From the NCBI GenBank assembly GCA_016801845.1, contig CM028920.1, forward strand, positions 6,155,001-6,219,000: a DNA stretch of 64,000 nt, in the 5' to 3' direction. Positions within the stretch are counted from its first letter, which is position 1. The number at the start of each line of letters is the position of its first letter. Position numbers and translations under genes: made by a program. Below are positions 10,714 to 24,026 of the stretch, one piece after another. The notes beneath the pieces are model-generated. The model ran no database searches. It saw only the letters and a program-made list of their open reading frames with translations, and was not told where the DNA came from. Source of the DNA: Polydactylus sextarius (taxonomy: Eukaryota > Chordata > Actinopteri > Polynemidae).

Positions 10714-11395
10714 ATTTATTTTCTGAAATCTTTCTATTTAGTTAAAGGTGGTTGAGAATGAAAAAACGTTTTATCGTTTTTTTAACGTTTAATCTCCTTT
10801 TTATAGAAAATCCTCTTTTAGAAATGTTGGCTAGAAAATGGGTTAATTTCAAAAACAGTTGTTTGTGACGTAAAATGTATCTCACTGCCCCCCCACCCCC
10901 ACTCTGATGGTGATTAGCTGTAAAAGGATGGTCTGTCCATGTTACAAACCCGGCATTCAAGTTACATTCATTTGAGTGACAGTGAAGGCAGCCAATCAGT
11001 GTCAAGTGCTTGGATTTCATCATGTGTTTGCCTGTTAAGCCCAAAAAGATGCAAAATATGTGCAAAACCACATGTTTAAAATCCCCCACAACAAAATATC
11101 TTTCTGAGAGAGGTTTTTATGAAGTTTCTGAAACATTACAGATCCAACCAAAATTTTATTGTGTATATGTCACATCACAGAACAAGGATCAAAGTGCTCA
11201 CTAACACAGATTTAGACAGATTTGTGAACAACATTTGAGAGAAAAAGGCATACAAAACATTTTAGATCTTTGAGGTCATGAAAACTTGGAGCAAAAATAC
11301 ACTCATATGCGTTGATATTTTTGTTCGGTGTAGCCACTCTTCAAAGATTAGAACGTCTCTATTCATTTTAATGGGAATAGAAATATCAATAAAAA

Positions 11396-11495
11396 CTAGG
11401 GCTGTCAGCGCTAACGCGTTGATCTTTGCGATTTATATGGCCGAGATTAACACGATAAAAATGATTTAACGCTAAAGTTAACGAGTCCTTTAGGG
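11396..11495. mobile_element. Degraded hAT-type DNA transposon fragment
   Basis: TAGGGCTGTCAGCGCTAACG, followed by GCGATTTATATGGCCGAGAT and TTAACGCTAAAG, is a decayed version of the teleost repeat that begins GGGCTGTCA and carries TTAACGCGTTAA-type text. I associate it with hAT elements. Only one end is recognisable. Confidence 0.45.
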
Positions 11496-12807
11496 CTCTT
11501 TTAATTTCCAAAGCACTTTAAACTCATAGGAATTATGAAAAAATATTTTCTAAACCGGAGGATTACTGCTTTTATCTGTCACTGAAGTTAACAAAGATCG
11601 ATTTAAAAGAGTTGTCCGCCACTTAAGCATTGTCAGTCTTAAGAAAAAAAGATCAAGATCGATGCAACAGTACTGAAGACTGATTTTTTATTTATTTATT
11701 TTTTTTTTTTTTTTATTCAACACATCCATCTTCTTTGTCAACACTTGGTGCCTAAATTACCCACAATACAACTGAACCACTGACACATCAGTTTGTGGAG
11801 ATTTGGGTTTGTTATGCTAATAGTGGCTAATCTAAAGATCAGAGTCTGTAAGCCACAGAGGTCTGTTCATTTATTTCTAACTTTACACTCAGGCACTTTA
11901 TCTGATTTCACATAGCTCCCTCTGGAGCTACAAACAGTATTTTTACAGCTTCTTTTTTTATGACGTTTTACCCACCAAGACCTAAAGAAAACAGAAGTTA
12001 ATATGTAAAATCAATGGAGTTCTGAGAACCTTGATAAAGAGACACTCAATCATTTTTTTTTTTTTTGTTCTTTTCTTTGGGCTGGACAATTGACGTCATA
12101 GGAATTTCACTGACATTGTGTGTACATTGGCATTACATTCATTTATTGCATTGGAAGGAAACTGGAGATGACAGAAAAGATGATGTAAACGCTACTCTAA
12201 GTAGTGCGCACAGTTATGTCTTAACTTCATTTACGTCCGTCCATCTGCCGTTAACTAGTCAACTGGGTCAAATCTTTGCCTGAAGTGCTGCAGACCTGCG
12301 TTGAGCAAGACATCGGAAGTGTTCTTCGTTCCATGTGACCACACTCTAGATGACCATGTTGTTGTTGGAGTCAACCATTGCCCAAACGCCACGTGTGTCA
12401 GTTGCATGTCAACCACTTTTGTCAATGAATGTCTTGTGTTCGTGTCTGCGATAATCATTTTTGTTGCAGTTCTCACGTAAATCTTCTCTGCCGCTACTGC
12501 CCTAGTTTTAGCTGTCTTCCACTTATTTTTGCCATGAAAACAAAGTGGTTGTAACTGATTTCAGTGATTTCTTGTTTTTTTCAGGTCTTCCATCCTCTTT
12601 GCTTTCTTTTGTTTTTCTTTGAACCTTTGAAAGCACACTCTGACCTTCACCCCAACATCCACACGATGTCTGCACTGCTGCTCCATCTAACTCGGGGGAA
12701 ATGACGCAACCTATACAAAGAGAGACAGAAATGTAAAGGCCAGTTCATGGTTTCTACATCTGTAAGGCCCCTGTGGGTCAGCGTGATGTACATTTCATTG
12801 CCTCAAG

Positions 12808-12845
12808 GTTGTACAGTACAGACTGTTTGTACAGTACAGACTGTA
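12808..12845. repeat. Short direct duplication
   Basis: TGTACAGTACAGACTGT occurs twice in tandem, separated by one base. Confidence 0.85.
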
Positions 12846-13852
12846 ACAAGAACATAGATCATTTTTTTATTGTGCTATGTTTACATTCATCAGTCTGTCG
12901 CACTTTATTTTCTTTGTTATGTTTTTCAGCCAAGTACAATAAACAAAGGAATTCTTTTTGCTGTCAGGAGGTTGCCACCATGTTTTCTAGTACCCGTCTG
13001 TGTAACATATCTGTAGTCATGCCCCCAGCTCGTACATATCTTAATCTAATGTGTGCTTCTGCTACCAGAGTGCTGAAAAAGTCACATTTATGCTTAACTG
13101 TGGGTTCAAGAATGTGGATTTATGGGATGTTTACAGTTGTGTAAGATGCCTGACCACTACACGGGAGACAAACATTTGTAAATGATACAAAGAATTTCAA
13201 ACATTGATTTGAGGTCTCACAGAAACTCTAAGACTCATGTTTATTATTCAAACTCATGCCAAATCTTAAAGGTATAGTGGATTCTTTCAGTCTTCTGGCT
13301 AAAAATTACATAAGCAGGTGACAAAAGATTGTATTAATATGTCTACCCTTTGATAAAACATTTCATGTCCAAAATCATTCATAAAAGTTGAAAATATTGC
13401 AACTTTTTTTGAGTAAATGCAGTGTCCTGATAATATCAACCATCTTCAAATCAGCATTGTCATCACTGAAGACAACTGATGCAGTTAACTGCAGTCGGTT
13501 TGAATAGCAACTCATGACCAAAAACCAAAGAGTTTAGTGAAGGCCACTGTTGTATAAAGTTGTAAAATAATTTGTTGTATAATAATTACTAGAGTAAAAA
13601 TACATAAACTCTATGAAAAAAAAAGACTTTGGTAGAAGTTCAAGCCACTGACTAGAATGATACTCAAGTAAAAGTCTTTAAGGATCTAGTATTTACTGCA
13701 AAACAGAAGAATATTGTGAAGTTTATCCAGAACATTAAAACATGGAGTCTACAACAATCTTTATAGACAATGTCTTGATCCTAAACAAAAGTACAAAAGC
13801 TATAGTTTTTTCCACAAATGTTCTGCTTGACGTTGATATATAATTGAAGTTT

Positions 13853-13886
13853 ATCCATCCATCCATCCATCCATCCATCCATCCAT
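13853..13886. repeat. (CCAT)n microsatellite
   Basis: About eight uninterrupted ATCC/CCAT units. Confidence 0.97.
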
Positions 13887-14169
13887 TTACAGCCTACACC
13901 AATCCTCAAACATGGTTTTGATCGTCTAAACAGTCACAGGTAGACTTGGTGAATCATAGTGGTAGAGAAAAGTATCTGATTTTTATAACACTGAACACTA
14001 AAAATGTGTCATAATAGTTAATGAAAGAGAATGACAGAATCTAAATAAAGTACAGATACTCCCAAAATACACTTAAGTACAGTAGTAAAGTATTTTGACT
14101 TTTGTTACTATATAACACTGGTAAAGATGTTGGCTGCTCACAAAAAAGGGAAATGTTACAGAACCATAT

Positions 14170-14530
14170 CCAAGTGTTTTCAAGTACCAGCAGTCACAGT
14201 GCAAAGCATTATCAAAAAGTACTAGGAGTTCCGTTCCACTCTATGAAAAGTGTCATAGGATGTGGTAGGAAGCAAAACGAGACCACTGGGGAGCGATTTG
14301 AGCAATTCGGGTGCTAACATTTTCAGGAGACGCTGCGCAAGACTGACATTAATGGATCCAATCAAGGAGAACACCACTACAGCAAGACAGATGGACAAAA
14401 AGTCAGCTAGACAAAGAAAAATGCTTCTGAATGTTGGATGAGACAAAAATTGAGTTTGGACACAGGGATGTGGCTTTCAACACTAAGTACAAGTAGTCAC
14501 AGTGGAAAGCTTTATAAAAAAAGTGCAAGG
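14170..14530. repeat. Diverged duplication
   Basis: A stretch near 14180-14240 (CAGCAGTCACAGTGCAAAGC, then AAAAAGTACTAGGAGTTCCG and TCCACT) recurs at about 14485-14540 as TAGTCACAGTGGAAAGCTTT, AAAAAGTGCAAGGTGCTCCA and so on. The two copies are in the same orientation and about 310 bp apart. It may be two monomers of one repeat family. Confidence 0.5.
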
Positions 14531-17500
14531 TGCTCCACTGTGTTTGATAAATCCAACCGAAGAAAACAATTTTCTACCTAATTGACAGGTAGAAAAAACA
14601 CAAGGTAGTCTGCAGTAAAACCTGGTCTTTTAAAACACTGGACTTTCCAATGAGACGATGATTTGAGACATGCAGCCAAAAATGATCAAGAAACAAGAAA
14701 ACAAAATGAAATTCATTATCAATGTTTTGTGATCTCAACTTGATCTCAACTTCTCAGAGCTAACACTGAAAAAAAATGTTGATGTTTTCCACTACAGTTT
14801 TTAAAGTTCTCTGCTGACAGAATTCTCAGAGCTGTTTGACCAAATAGCTTTTGATCACAATAAAACACATTCCTCACTAACATTAATTAAGGGTCCTATA
14901 ACAACTTATAACAAATTGACTTGCAAGTCAATAGAAAAAAGGTGATCTTTTAAATGTTGCACTGTGCCATCACTGCTTCACTAAGAAACAGCATGCAGTC
15001 AACCGCAGTGATAGCAGCCTAGCTTGGCTAGCTTCAATGTTGGTACTCATACACTACAGATGCTAACGACATTAGCAAATTTTTAAACAGTTTAAACCAA
15101 TTACAGTGATACAACCTGTACCACAGTCATGTTAAAAGCTCCATAACTAGTCTAGAGCCCTGTGATTTCCACAATCGCAGCACGTTGCAGCTTTGTCTTA
15201 CAGGAGGCTATCGCCAACAGATTCCTGAGTGGATGCAAATATGTGTAATTAAGCATAAAGTGACTTAATATTCACCACAATACTTGGATGAGTTTCAGCT
15301 GTGGTCACCATGTATTGTGGTCACTCATCTGGCCTGGAACAGGAACATGAATGGAGAAACTGAGGGTCGTTTACATGTCATCAAATTTAGTTTACATTAT
15401 TAGAACTTAAAATGAAATTATTTTTTGATTAACTGAAAATTCAGTTCAATTCAGTTCAAAATTCAACTTAGACAAGTCATAATAGTATATTGGATCAATA
15501 GCCATAATTTGTCATCCAAGCTCAAAAAAAAGGCAAACAATTACAAATAAAAAGTCTAACAGTATCTCAGAGCTTGATTTTTTATTTTTCAACAACATTT
15601 TTAAACAACATATTTAAGATATGAAGGTCCTCTGAATTAGTTTTTAGAGTGCTCCAATGAAGACAATTTTTATTTTTTCTGGCTTCGAGCAGGCTCTGCA
15701 TTTTTTCTCTCAGGACTGCTTGTTAGCAATTGTTAGGGAAACTCACTTCAAATGGTTCAAGCTATTCTAAGTTTAGGTACACTGTCAGAAAAGTGGAGGT
15801 GTTTGGAGTTTACAGTTTAAGTGGGTGGAATTTAGCCTGAAAGTCTTACAGGAGAGATGAGCGTTACTGACCTATTTACTATCAGCGAGGTACAGTGTAA
15901 CAGCACAAATCACAAACAGCAAGTAAAACCATGTTTGGAAGTTATTGTGCTCTGGCGTCATCACATCAAAAATATATCATGACTCTTTTTGCATAACTTC
16001 TCATTCAAAAACAATACGACACTGAAACAGGATGAGGAACAAGGGAAATTGATCAGGATTATATTTTGCTGATGTCTGTGGACATTTGTCCAAGACGGTA
16101 CAATTAATGTTTAGCCTTAAAATGAAACTACGGCCTGTGAACCAACACACAACATCACAACTTGCTGAGTATGTATTTTGGTCACGTGTTATTTATTTTG
16201 TTTGTACACCTGCTTAAAATCGTGTCTCTCACCACCTATACACCCACACACTGACTCATTTCCACACATAACAGTGCTTCGTTATAGGAGAATGATTTGT
16301 GTTTTGGTCTTCAGTCAGAGTTCAGAGGCGGCCATATTTCTTTTTTTTTTTTTTTTTTTTCATACGTCAGTTTACCTGGAGGCAAAACAATGTGTTGTAC
16401 TGACAGGGCAGTTTTTGGAGCTTTTTCTTCAAAGAGAAAATCCCCATGGCCCCTATTTCCACCACAGTTACACAAATGACACAGTTTCCAAAGTTCATGT
16501 AAGTTATTTTTTTTCACAATCCAGCATTAGCAAATATTTTGAGCTGGATTTAGTTTTAATCTTGCCATTGGCAGTTGAATTCAACAAATAGCTAATTAGC
16601 GGATATTAACGGATATAATGAAATTCACTTTCTATTGTTGAACTGAAGGCAACAATCACAACAAATATTATGCATATTTGGCGTGATTGCCATGACGTTC
16701 TTTACCGCACCATTTTTGATTTTTGTAAATACTCCCGCATGCTTTAGCATTGAAGCTACCTTCAAAATAAGCATAGGCATTAGACATCAAATAGGTTACA
16801 ATCAGATGTGTTTATCTTTTAAAAACATATTTTATACTTTTTGAAATGTGCTGTTATTTTCCCTTAAAATGAATGGTGGAGTTGTTCAAATTCTCAAAAA
16901 CTCTCCTTTGAAATGTAACAACTTCAACATTCTTTCAGCTTGAGATCTCAATTAAGCTTTAAATGAGTCACAAGGTTTTCAGTTACTCTTGCTTTTTATT
17001 TCAATTTTTAATATCTTGTACACTTTTTGAATCATTGCAATGCATGTTTTATCATCTCCCGGTGCGCACTGAAGTAAATAATCCTTTTACTTTAGCTCTT
17101 GTAGATCCAACATCTTTCAGCTTTTATAAACAAGACATAAAATTATAGATTTGAAACTTGTGATGACTGAATCCATAGGACTTTTTGAACTGTCAGTTGT
17201 TGAGCAACAAGATATATTCTCGACTGCCCCACAGAGTTCAATCTTAGCTGACCTATCCTGGAAATACAGGAAACCATCACAAATAACACATTTATTGTCT
17301 TGTCTTCAGGTCTTCTTGAATTGGAAGACATTTCAGAAATGCGATTCATAGTTTTTGCATTGGTAGATTGCTCAGTAGTGCTGCTCTCTGTATTAAAGGT
17401 GTGTAAAGGAAAAACCCAGTGTTACAGACATTCTAGGGCTATTTAGAGACGATAATGAGTTCATACTATGCATTGATAGATGGTTGCAATTTCAACTAAA

Positions 17501-19244
17501 AGGGCTATAACGGTGGTACGATGGGATTTTCGTTAAACCACATAAAGGCTCAAAATAACATTTCACATCTGTGGTAGTGAGGAGAGGGTTCCTACAGACA
17601 AATCAAAGTGTTCTTAACTTTACAAATGTGCAGGCAGATTCTATATAAGATTGTTTGCAAAGTCAGTAAAGTAGCTGAAGTAATTTTTCCACACGCGCCA
17701 TCTTGAGGAAAAGTCTGTAAAAGTCAATTGCCGAATGCAGAAGCTGTCAGCCACTCTCAGTGGACACCAGCGCAGGAGAGAATTTCCATGGAAATGTCCA
17801 ATTCTTAGCAGTTTGTGGCAATATAGGTTAGTACTGAAGTCGAAATTGTAAGGAAGCTACGTACAGCAGCATAGTCGAGATAGCTCTAGCAGTAGCATGA
17901 TCTGCATTCAGTAATCGACTTTCACAGACTTTCAAGATAGTGTCGACAGGAAAACAACTCCAGGTAACATACTGCTTACTTCGTAAATGCTGCTAACAGT
18001 CTAACAGTGACTCCACATTGCCAGGCTCCATCCACTTTCACACAAAGATCATCCCGATTAATAGATTACCTTTGTTTGAACACTGTTTGAACCCACATTC
18101 ATTAACACAGTCAGAAATCTTCAAAGCAAGAAATTTCTTCAAAAAAGTGCATTTTCTAGTTAAAATATATAGTTGACAAAGCAAACATTTGCTAGATTTG
18201 CACATTAAGCATGTGACAATTCTCATTGCATGTGATTACACAGCCATCTGTTATTATTAGTATCTGGTCATATTGGAGAAACTTTGGATGGGGGTCAAGC
18301 TAAATCCTTGAAAAACTAAATACAGTGTTTCACTTAATATACGGACACATTAAAAGCAAACAAGTTGTGTCTCTTATCAGCATCAGCCCTAATCAAAAAT
18401 CTGTGGAGAGCCTTGGATTATAGAGTAAAGCTGTGTGTATACTGCACTGCATTGTGCAAAGGTCTGTCCGTTCTCTGGGAGTGCGTCAGAGTCCAATCCC
18501 TGGTAAAGACGTTGACGAATTTCAGAGGAAATCCCAACAGAGCAGTAACATTGGAACTTAGCATGAATTTCTCTTTAATATAAGCACACCCCCTTCTGAC
18601 TCTCTCTGGTGATCTTAAACTTGCCAATGAAATGCCCTTTGGTGCACAGTGTGTGCTGAGGAGATATGATGCACATAATGTCCCTGACAAAATGTCCAGA
18701 CAGGGTTATGGAGTCAGCGCTTATGGTAAACTATGTGCAGACACAACATCTGGGGAGAAACATATTCAATGGAATCTTCCACTGTTGTGTTCAGTGCAAT
18801 ATACATCAGTGTCTGAAAATGTGCCAATGATTTCCATGAAGGGGGGAACAGTAAAATGCATGACCGAAGGAAAAAAATGGGTGGAAAGGGCAACCGAGCA
18901 GCTAAAATTAGCAGAATGGGTCAGGTGGAGCTTTTCCTGTTTGCATAGTTGTTTTTGTTCCGTCTGTTACACAGGGCCCCCCCTTTCCTCGACTACCACC
19001 CCCCACCTCGCCATTTCTCACACTCTGTTATCCTTTCTGTCTGTTTGGATTGCATTAACTCTGTTTTGCAATTGCTTTAAAGCCGAGACAGAACCAGATG
19101 AGGTTGCAGTGTGTTACAAAACATGTTCCTGGAACGTCACAACAACACTAAGAAGCTTCCAGAAGCTTCTTTATTTAGTGATTATTTCCACTTGGCCTTG
19201 GCCCTCTGTCCCTACCATTATTAAGTATGAGATATTTAAAAAAT

Positions 19245-19400
19245 GTCTTCCAATGGGAATCCTTTCAAATTTGGCACAAACATTTACTTCACTAAGCTTG
19301 ACCTAATAAGACTTTGGTGGTTAAAAGGTTAAAAGTGTCACTTTGATCTCACACAGTATGTTTTTGTGCATAACTAATGAATTCCAGGCAATTATCCCAT
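19245..19400 (-). mobile_element. Dispersed repeat, minus-oriented copy
   Basis: The plus strand reads TCAAATTTGGCACAAACATT, then a degraded CACTTGGACTCAAG-like part, AGACTTTGGTGGTTAAAAGG, and TGATCTCACACAGTATGTTTTTGTGCATAAC. This is the complement of the family seen at 28014, 38448 and 61717. The longest ORF of the intergenic region runs into it. Confidence 0.6.
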
Positions 19401-19782
19401 CGCACAACCCACCAGTTTTGGCTTCATAGTAACATCACAGTAACAGTTCAGCTCATTGTTAAACTACTTGGTTGATAAATTCACTTCTATTTTACCTCAT
19501 TTTCATCACTCCCATAGTACAGTTTTCATCTTTTCTGTACAGACAAAGCCACTGTGCACCAGCAGACACACAGTGTCATTACCAGCTATTGAATACAACA
19601 GAGCATTCAGGAGCTAAAGAGCCAGAGCTTTCCCCTAAGGAGTTGGTAGAAACCAAAAACAGAACCAAATAGAGCACATAATAGATTTACATTCATCATG
19701 ACTCATGACATAAGTGTAATGGTGCTCTGTTATGTCTTGGTCTATGATTGCACCATATCAAGCTAAAAAGAAAATTATACTA

Positions 19783-19865
19783 GTAAGTAAGTAAACTAAG
19801 TAAACTTTATTTCTATAGCACTTTTCAAAGATAAAAATCACAATGTGCTTTACAGTGAAAGTGCC
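19783..19865. mobile_element. Short retroposon-tail repeat
   Basis: GTAAGTAAGTAAACTAAGTA is followed by ACTTTATTTCTATAGCACTT, TTCAAAGATA and GTGCTTTACAGTGAAAGTGC. This matches, with few changes, a very common teleost repeat (AAACTTTATTTATATAGCAC...AAGTGCTTTACA) attached to a 4-bp tandem tail. I infer a SINE or LINE end and cannot name the family. Confidence 0.55.
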
Positions 19866-21149
19866 AAGTGGGGTAAGTAGATATATGTCATGACTAGATA
19901 TTATGTCAATCTTGTGGAAAAGTCTGATGAAAAACTGAATTAGCTAATATGGATCAAAAACTCTGCAATGTAATTTAATTACACAGTCATTCAATCAGTT
20001 TTATATATAAAAAATATCGATGCATTTAAGTTTCTTTCTTTAATTCTTTCTGCTCTGGTTCTGTTTTGTGTCCCTGAATTTCTTGAACACAGATCCGAAA
20101 CAGATGAACTGATACATATACACATATGTTGGTGTTATTTTCCAGTGACAGCAGTTGGTGACTGCAGCTTTTTATGAAATCTGTATGTGCTTAAACTGCT
20201 CAATGTGTTCTGTGTGAACATGCATACAATTCTCCCACGTGCCTGTGTGTGCGTATGTGTGTGTGCGTGTGTGAAATACCCCAGATGCTGGTACGTAATA
20301 TCTGAGTCAGGAAATAGAGTGTTTTTGCACCAGCAAAACACAGGCAGCATTTTGTCATTTTGTTGATGTGGAAATTGTCACCCGTCTGTCTCTTTTTCTC
20401 CATAACTCTGTGCATGTGTGACTGATGGAACAGTACACCTTGTTTTTGCTGAGCTGGTGTTATGTGTGGAAATCAAACACTGCAAGTAATTACTGAAAAA
20501 ACACACACACCTACAACCACCTACAGTGCTGTAACTGATAAGCAGATTTTATGGTATCTGGCAGTGTTAGTCTACCCCCTGTCCATTGGATTCAGGTACT
20601 TTGTGTACTGATTTTAAAGCAGACTTGTTTATGTTTCTGTTTCCTCTGTAGTTAGCTATTTTGCTGTTTTGGACATTTATTTAGTTAGGCCCGATTTATA
20701 TTTTCAAAACATTTCACATGATTTCTTTCTCATTTATGCACAGCAATCTTTTTTAGTTTGAAAGCTGTTTTACCAGGTGTTTAGGACTGTTTCCTGAGCG
20801 TGTTGAACCGGGATGTGATGGACGGGTGTTGCAACTGTCATCAGGAAGCAGCTGCCTGCGGGAATACCCACTGCAAATCATGTGTTTTCATTTCTAGACC
20901 AACAATTGTTACTATTGCTATGAGCAGCAGAACCAAAACACATTTTTTTATTCCATGCAGGCTTCTTCTTTGCGATAAGCTGGGGCCAGCATTACCCGTA
21001 ACATAAATGATGTGTGATATGCTAGTAGTAGTTAACCTCAACCAAACATGAAGAGTTCACACACCCACATGTTTTAAATTATCCATCTTAAAGTGCTTAT
21101 CTTCAACTGACATAGACTCAAGTCACAGCATATAGATTTTTTGTGGCCA

Positions 21150-21335
21150 AACGACTAACTGAATGATCAACTGACAAACAACCAACTGACCAACCAAACA
21201 GCCAAGTGACCAGTCAACCAACCAACAACCAACTGACCAATTGACTGACCAACCAAACAACCAAGAGACCAACCATCCAAACAATTGACCAGTTGACTGA
21301 TCAACCAAACAACTGACAAACACAAATCACCAACC
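21150..21335. repeat. CCAA/TGAC cryptic tandem tract
   Basis: About 180 bp built almost only from CCAA, CAAC, CTGA and TTGA blocks (for example AACCAACTGACCAACC) without a fixed period. G is scarce on this strand. It creates a Trp/Val/Gly-rich minus-strand ORF that is an artefact. Confidence 0.8.
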
Positions 21336-23190
21336 AATTGATCAAGAGTTATTGTGCAGGATGAACATGGTCAGCTACAGTCTTTACTCTACTGCCTCAG
21401 GGTCTTGGAGTTTTACAGCACTGAGTTTTAAAAATGTTCAATGCAAACTGTGTCACTCAAACAGTCAGATGATAATTCAGAGAATTCTCAGTGGGTCTGG
21501 CACCACTGACCCCCTTTTCCCAGTGCGTGTCATTTAATGAATTCCTAGTAAAAAAAAAAAAGTATATATATTTTATGGTGTCAAATATTGCCAGTTTTAT
21601 GAAATAGTGTTTCTTTGACTAGAGCTGTCATTCCACATTCGTGTTCAGCAGAGCAGAGACTCCCATCAGGAAGAAAAAGATTCCACTCACACTGTACTAG
21701 AGGCCATTTTATAGAACCAGAAGGCACCTGTACCTGTAAAGTCATTTCGTTTTAGGTTAATCATTCAATTTTCTCACTGAAATTTGGAGAAATGTCAGAA
21801 ATACATAGTGGGTCATACAACAAAGATTTTTCACTTGATGGCACTGAGTTGAAAAAGTGATTACATAACAATACATTTTCAAACAACAATACATCTTCTT
21901 TCTGTGCTGGTTCATATTGGGACAAAAAGTCGACAGTATTTCTTTGAAGAGATGCTGTTAAGAAACCATTAACACATTTCAGATCTTACAAGAGATGGAG
22001 CCTCATTTTCCTTTCAGAGGAAGACTGAAATTGATGTTAAATGGTGGATTATTCAATTAAATACAGATTTGCATTTAAATCATTCTATTCAATATCTTTT
22101 TTTGCCTAAAAGGGAGGAACACTGCAGACTGACACACACTTATAAAATAATGACTAAGTGTGAATAAGTCCTGTTCTGCTGAATGTCCCTGGAAATGGAA
22201 TTAATTTCCTAGTAAAGCATAATGATTTCTACAGAAAGGAGAAACAATAGAGTGGAAGGAAAGTAGAATAGATTGATATGTGAGCCACAGGCTGTGGGCC
22301 GAATATTTGGTTGTGGTTAAACACACTGATCAGTCATAATTCTTCTTTCATGAGAAATGTCACTAAAAGAACAGACTGAATCATGTCTGCTGATGTTGAT
22401 AAGGTGCCCATAGCATACTGTTGATTATGATTAATTTCCTCTGTATTCCGTCAGTGTGGGAAAAACAGCGTGACTTGAGTGTGTTTGTTTTCACCTGCTT
22501 TCGTGTACTGTGCGTGTGCGTGCGTGTGTGTCACACAGGAAGGGAAATGGAAGGCAGGTAAATTTCCACAGCGATGAACCAGACCGCAACATCACTCTGC
22601 CACCCATCTTAATAGAAGTGCAGATATTGCTGTTGACGCGCTGGTGGCCATCTCTTTAACATCTCTTTATAGTGCTGCTTCATTTCCAGGCACTGGACTG
22701 AGCTGGAAAATTTTCACATTAGTGTGCTCGCGTCACATGTAAACACGCTCAAGCTCATTTCATCCCATCCTATTGTTTATTAGGTTTTGCTATCTGAAAG
22801 TCCTTAATGTGGTAACATGTTAATCTCATTACGTCGGACACATAATCACATAAAAATCCATAACTTTTATATATAACCAGCCACCAGTATAATGTATGAC
22901 AACTCTGTATTACTCAAAAAAGAGACTTCCTGTCACAGATCATCCCCACATGTCCCTTCACAAAACATTTATCTTCACTCTTGGGGGAATGAATCTTAGG
23001 ATTTTAAAGACAGCTGCAGCGTATAGTACTTATAAACAGGGAGTTAGAGAATGTTAGCCGTAGTGTCATGTGTCAAATTAACAGGAAATCTGATGCAGAA
23101 GCTTCCATCCTGGTGCACTTCATGATAATTTTAGGTGATCAACATCCAACCATGCTCTGTGGCATAAATGACCTGAATTACTGCCTTATA

Positions 23191-23325
23191 CCAGTCCAGT
23201 TGTAAGTAATTAGTGCTTGAATTACCTCATGGGGGTTGTCTACATATTACATTCAAGAGGACAAAAACATGTTTTATGAGGTGACCATTATTCCTTCAAG
23301 ACATTCTTGAGAGATTGAGGTAAAG
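23191..23325 (+). mobile_element. Dispersed repeat, internally deleted copy
   Basis: The head CAGTTGTAAGTAATTAGTGC, the middle AAAACATGTTTTATGAGGTGA and the tail CAAGACATTCTTGAGAGATT match the same family as 28014 and 38448. The section containing CTAATCAGT is missing. Confidence 0.5.
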
Positions 23326-24000
23326 CTGATTTTGATTTTGTATGAAGATGTCAAGAAGAAAAGGTCTCAGTGATTTTAACAAAGGGTTCAACGTTGGGGA
23401 ACCGATGGCAGGAGCTTGAATTGACCTGTGTTTCATCAGGAATTGAGTTTTATCTGAGATGCTCAGAAGGAATTTCTTGATATCTTGCACAAGCATCCAG
23501 TCAGACTTGAGCAAGAACTGACTACAATGTGGAAGCTGCAGATGAGGTCAACTTCTGAATTTAAGCACTAATATTGCTAATTTATACAATATTTACTTTC
23601 ACACACTGCTATAAATATTTTATATTTCCAGATGTGTGACTTGATTATTGAGCTATTGAGGTGTGGCATTTCATTCACAAGCCGAGTACTGCATGACTCA
23701 ACAGGCTGTTGTAAATTTTTAAAATCAGAGGATTTCTCTTGTTTCCATTGGGCGGTAATTTTTCCGAGAGCCTGAATACAAGAGGATAAATAATGCAGCA
23801 AGCTTCGAGGCGAAGCAGAACTCACCAGTGCAGGAGCTGCAGAAGTACAAGATGACGCAAATTGGACAGTGCATGTATATACGTATATATGTATGTGCGT
23901 GTGGTCTGAGAGGAGAAGGGATAAAGAAAGAAAGAAGGCTCTGCTGGTGCGCTATATAGATTGGCTCACAAAGTAGCTCTCCTGTATGTGATGAGTGTAC

Positions 24001-24026
24001 AGTGTGTGTGTGTGTGTGTGTGTGTT
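24001..24026. repeat. (TG)n microsatellite
   Basis: A run of about 12 GT units. Confidence 0.9.

Larger units (their letters stand above)
9761..19244. other. Intergenic, no gene supported (part 1)
   Basis: AT-rich DNA with only short, uncoordinated ORFs. Recognisable items inside it (AC/AT array, hAT-like fragment, CCAT array, small duplications) are listed separately. The longest ORF in it, from 18632 to 19306, is discussed in the findings. Confidence 0.6.

Noticed and set aside
21123..21323. Trp/Val/Gly-rich minus-strand ORF
   Set aside because: Translation of the CCAA/TGAC cryptic repeat.
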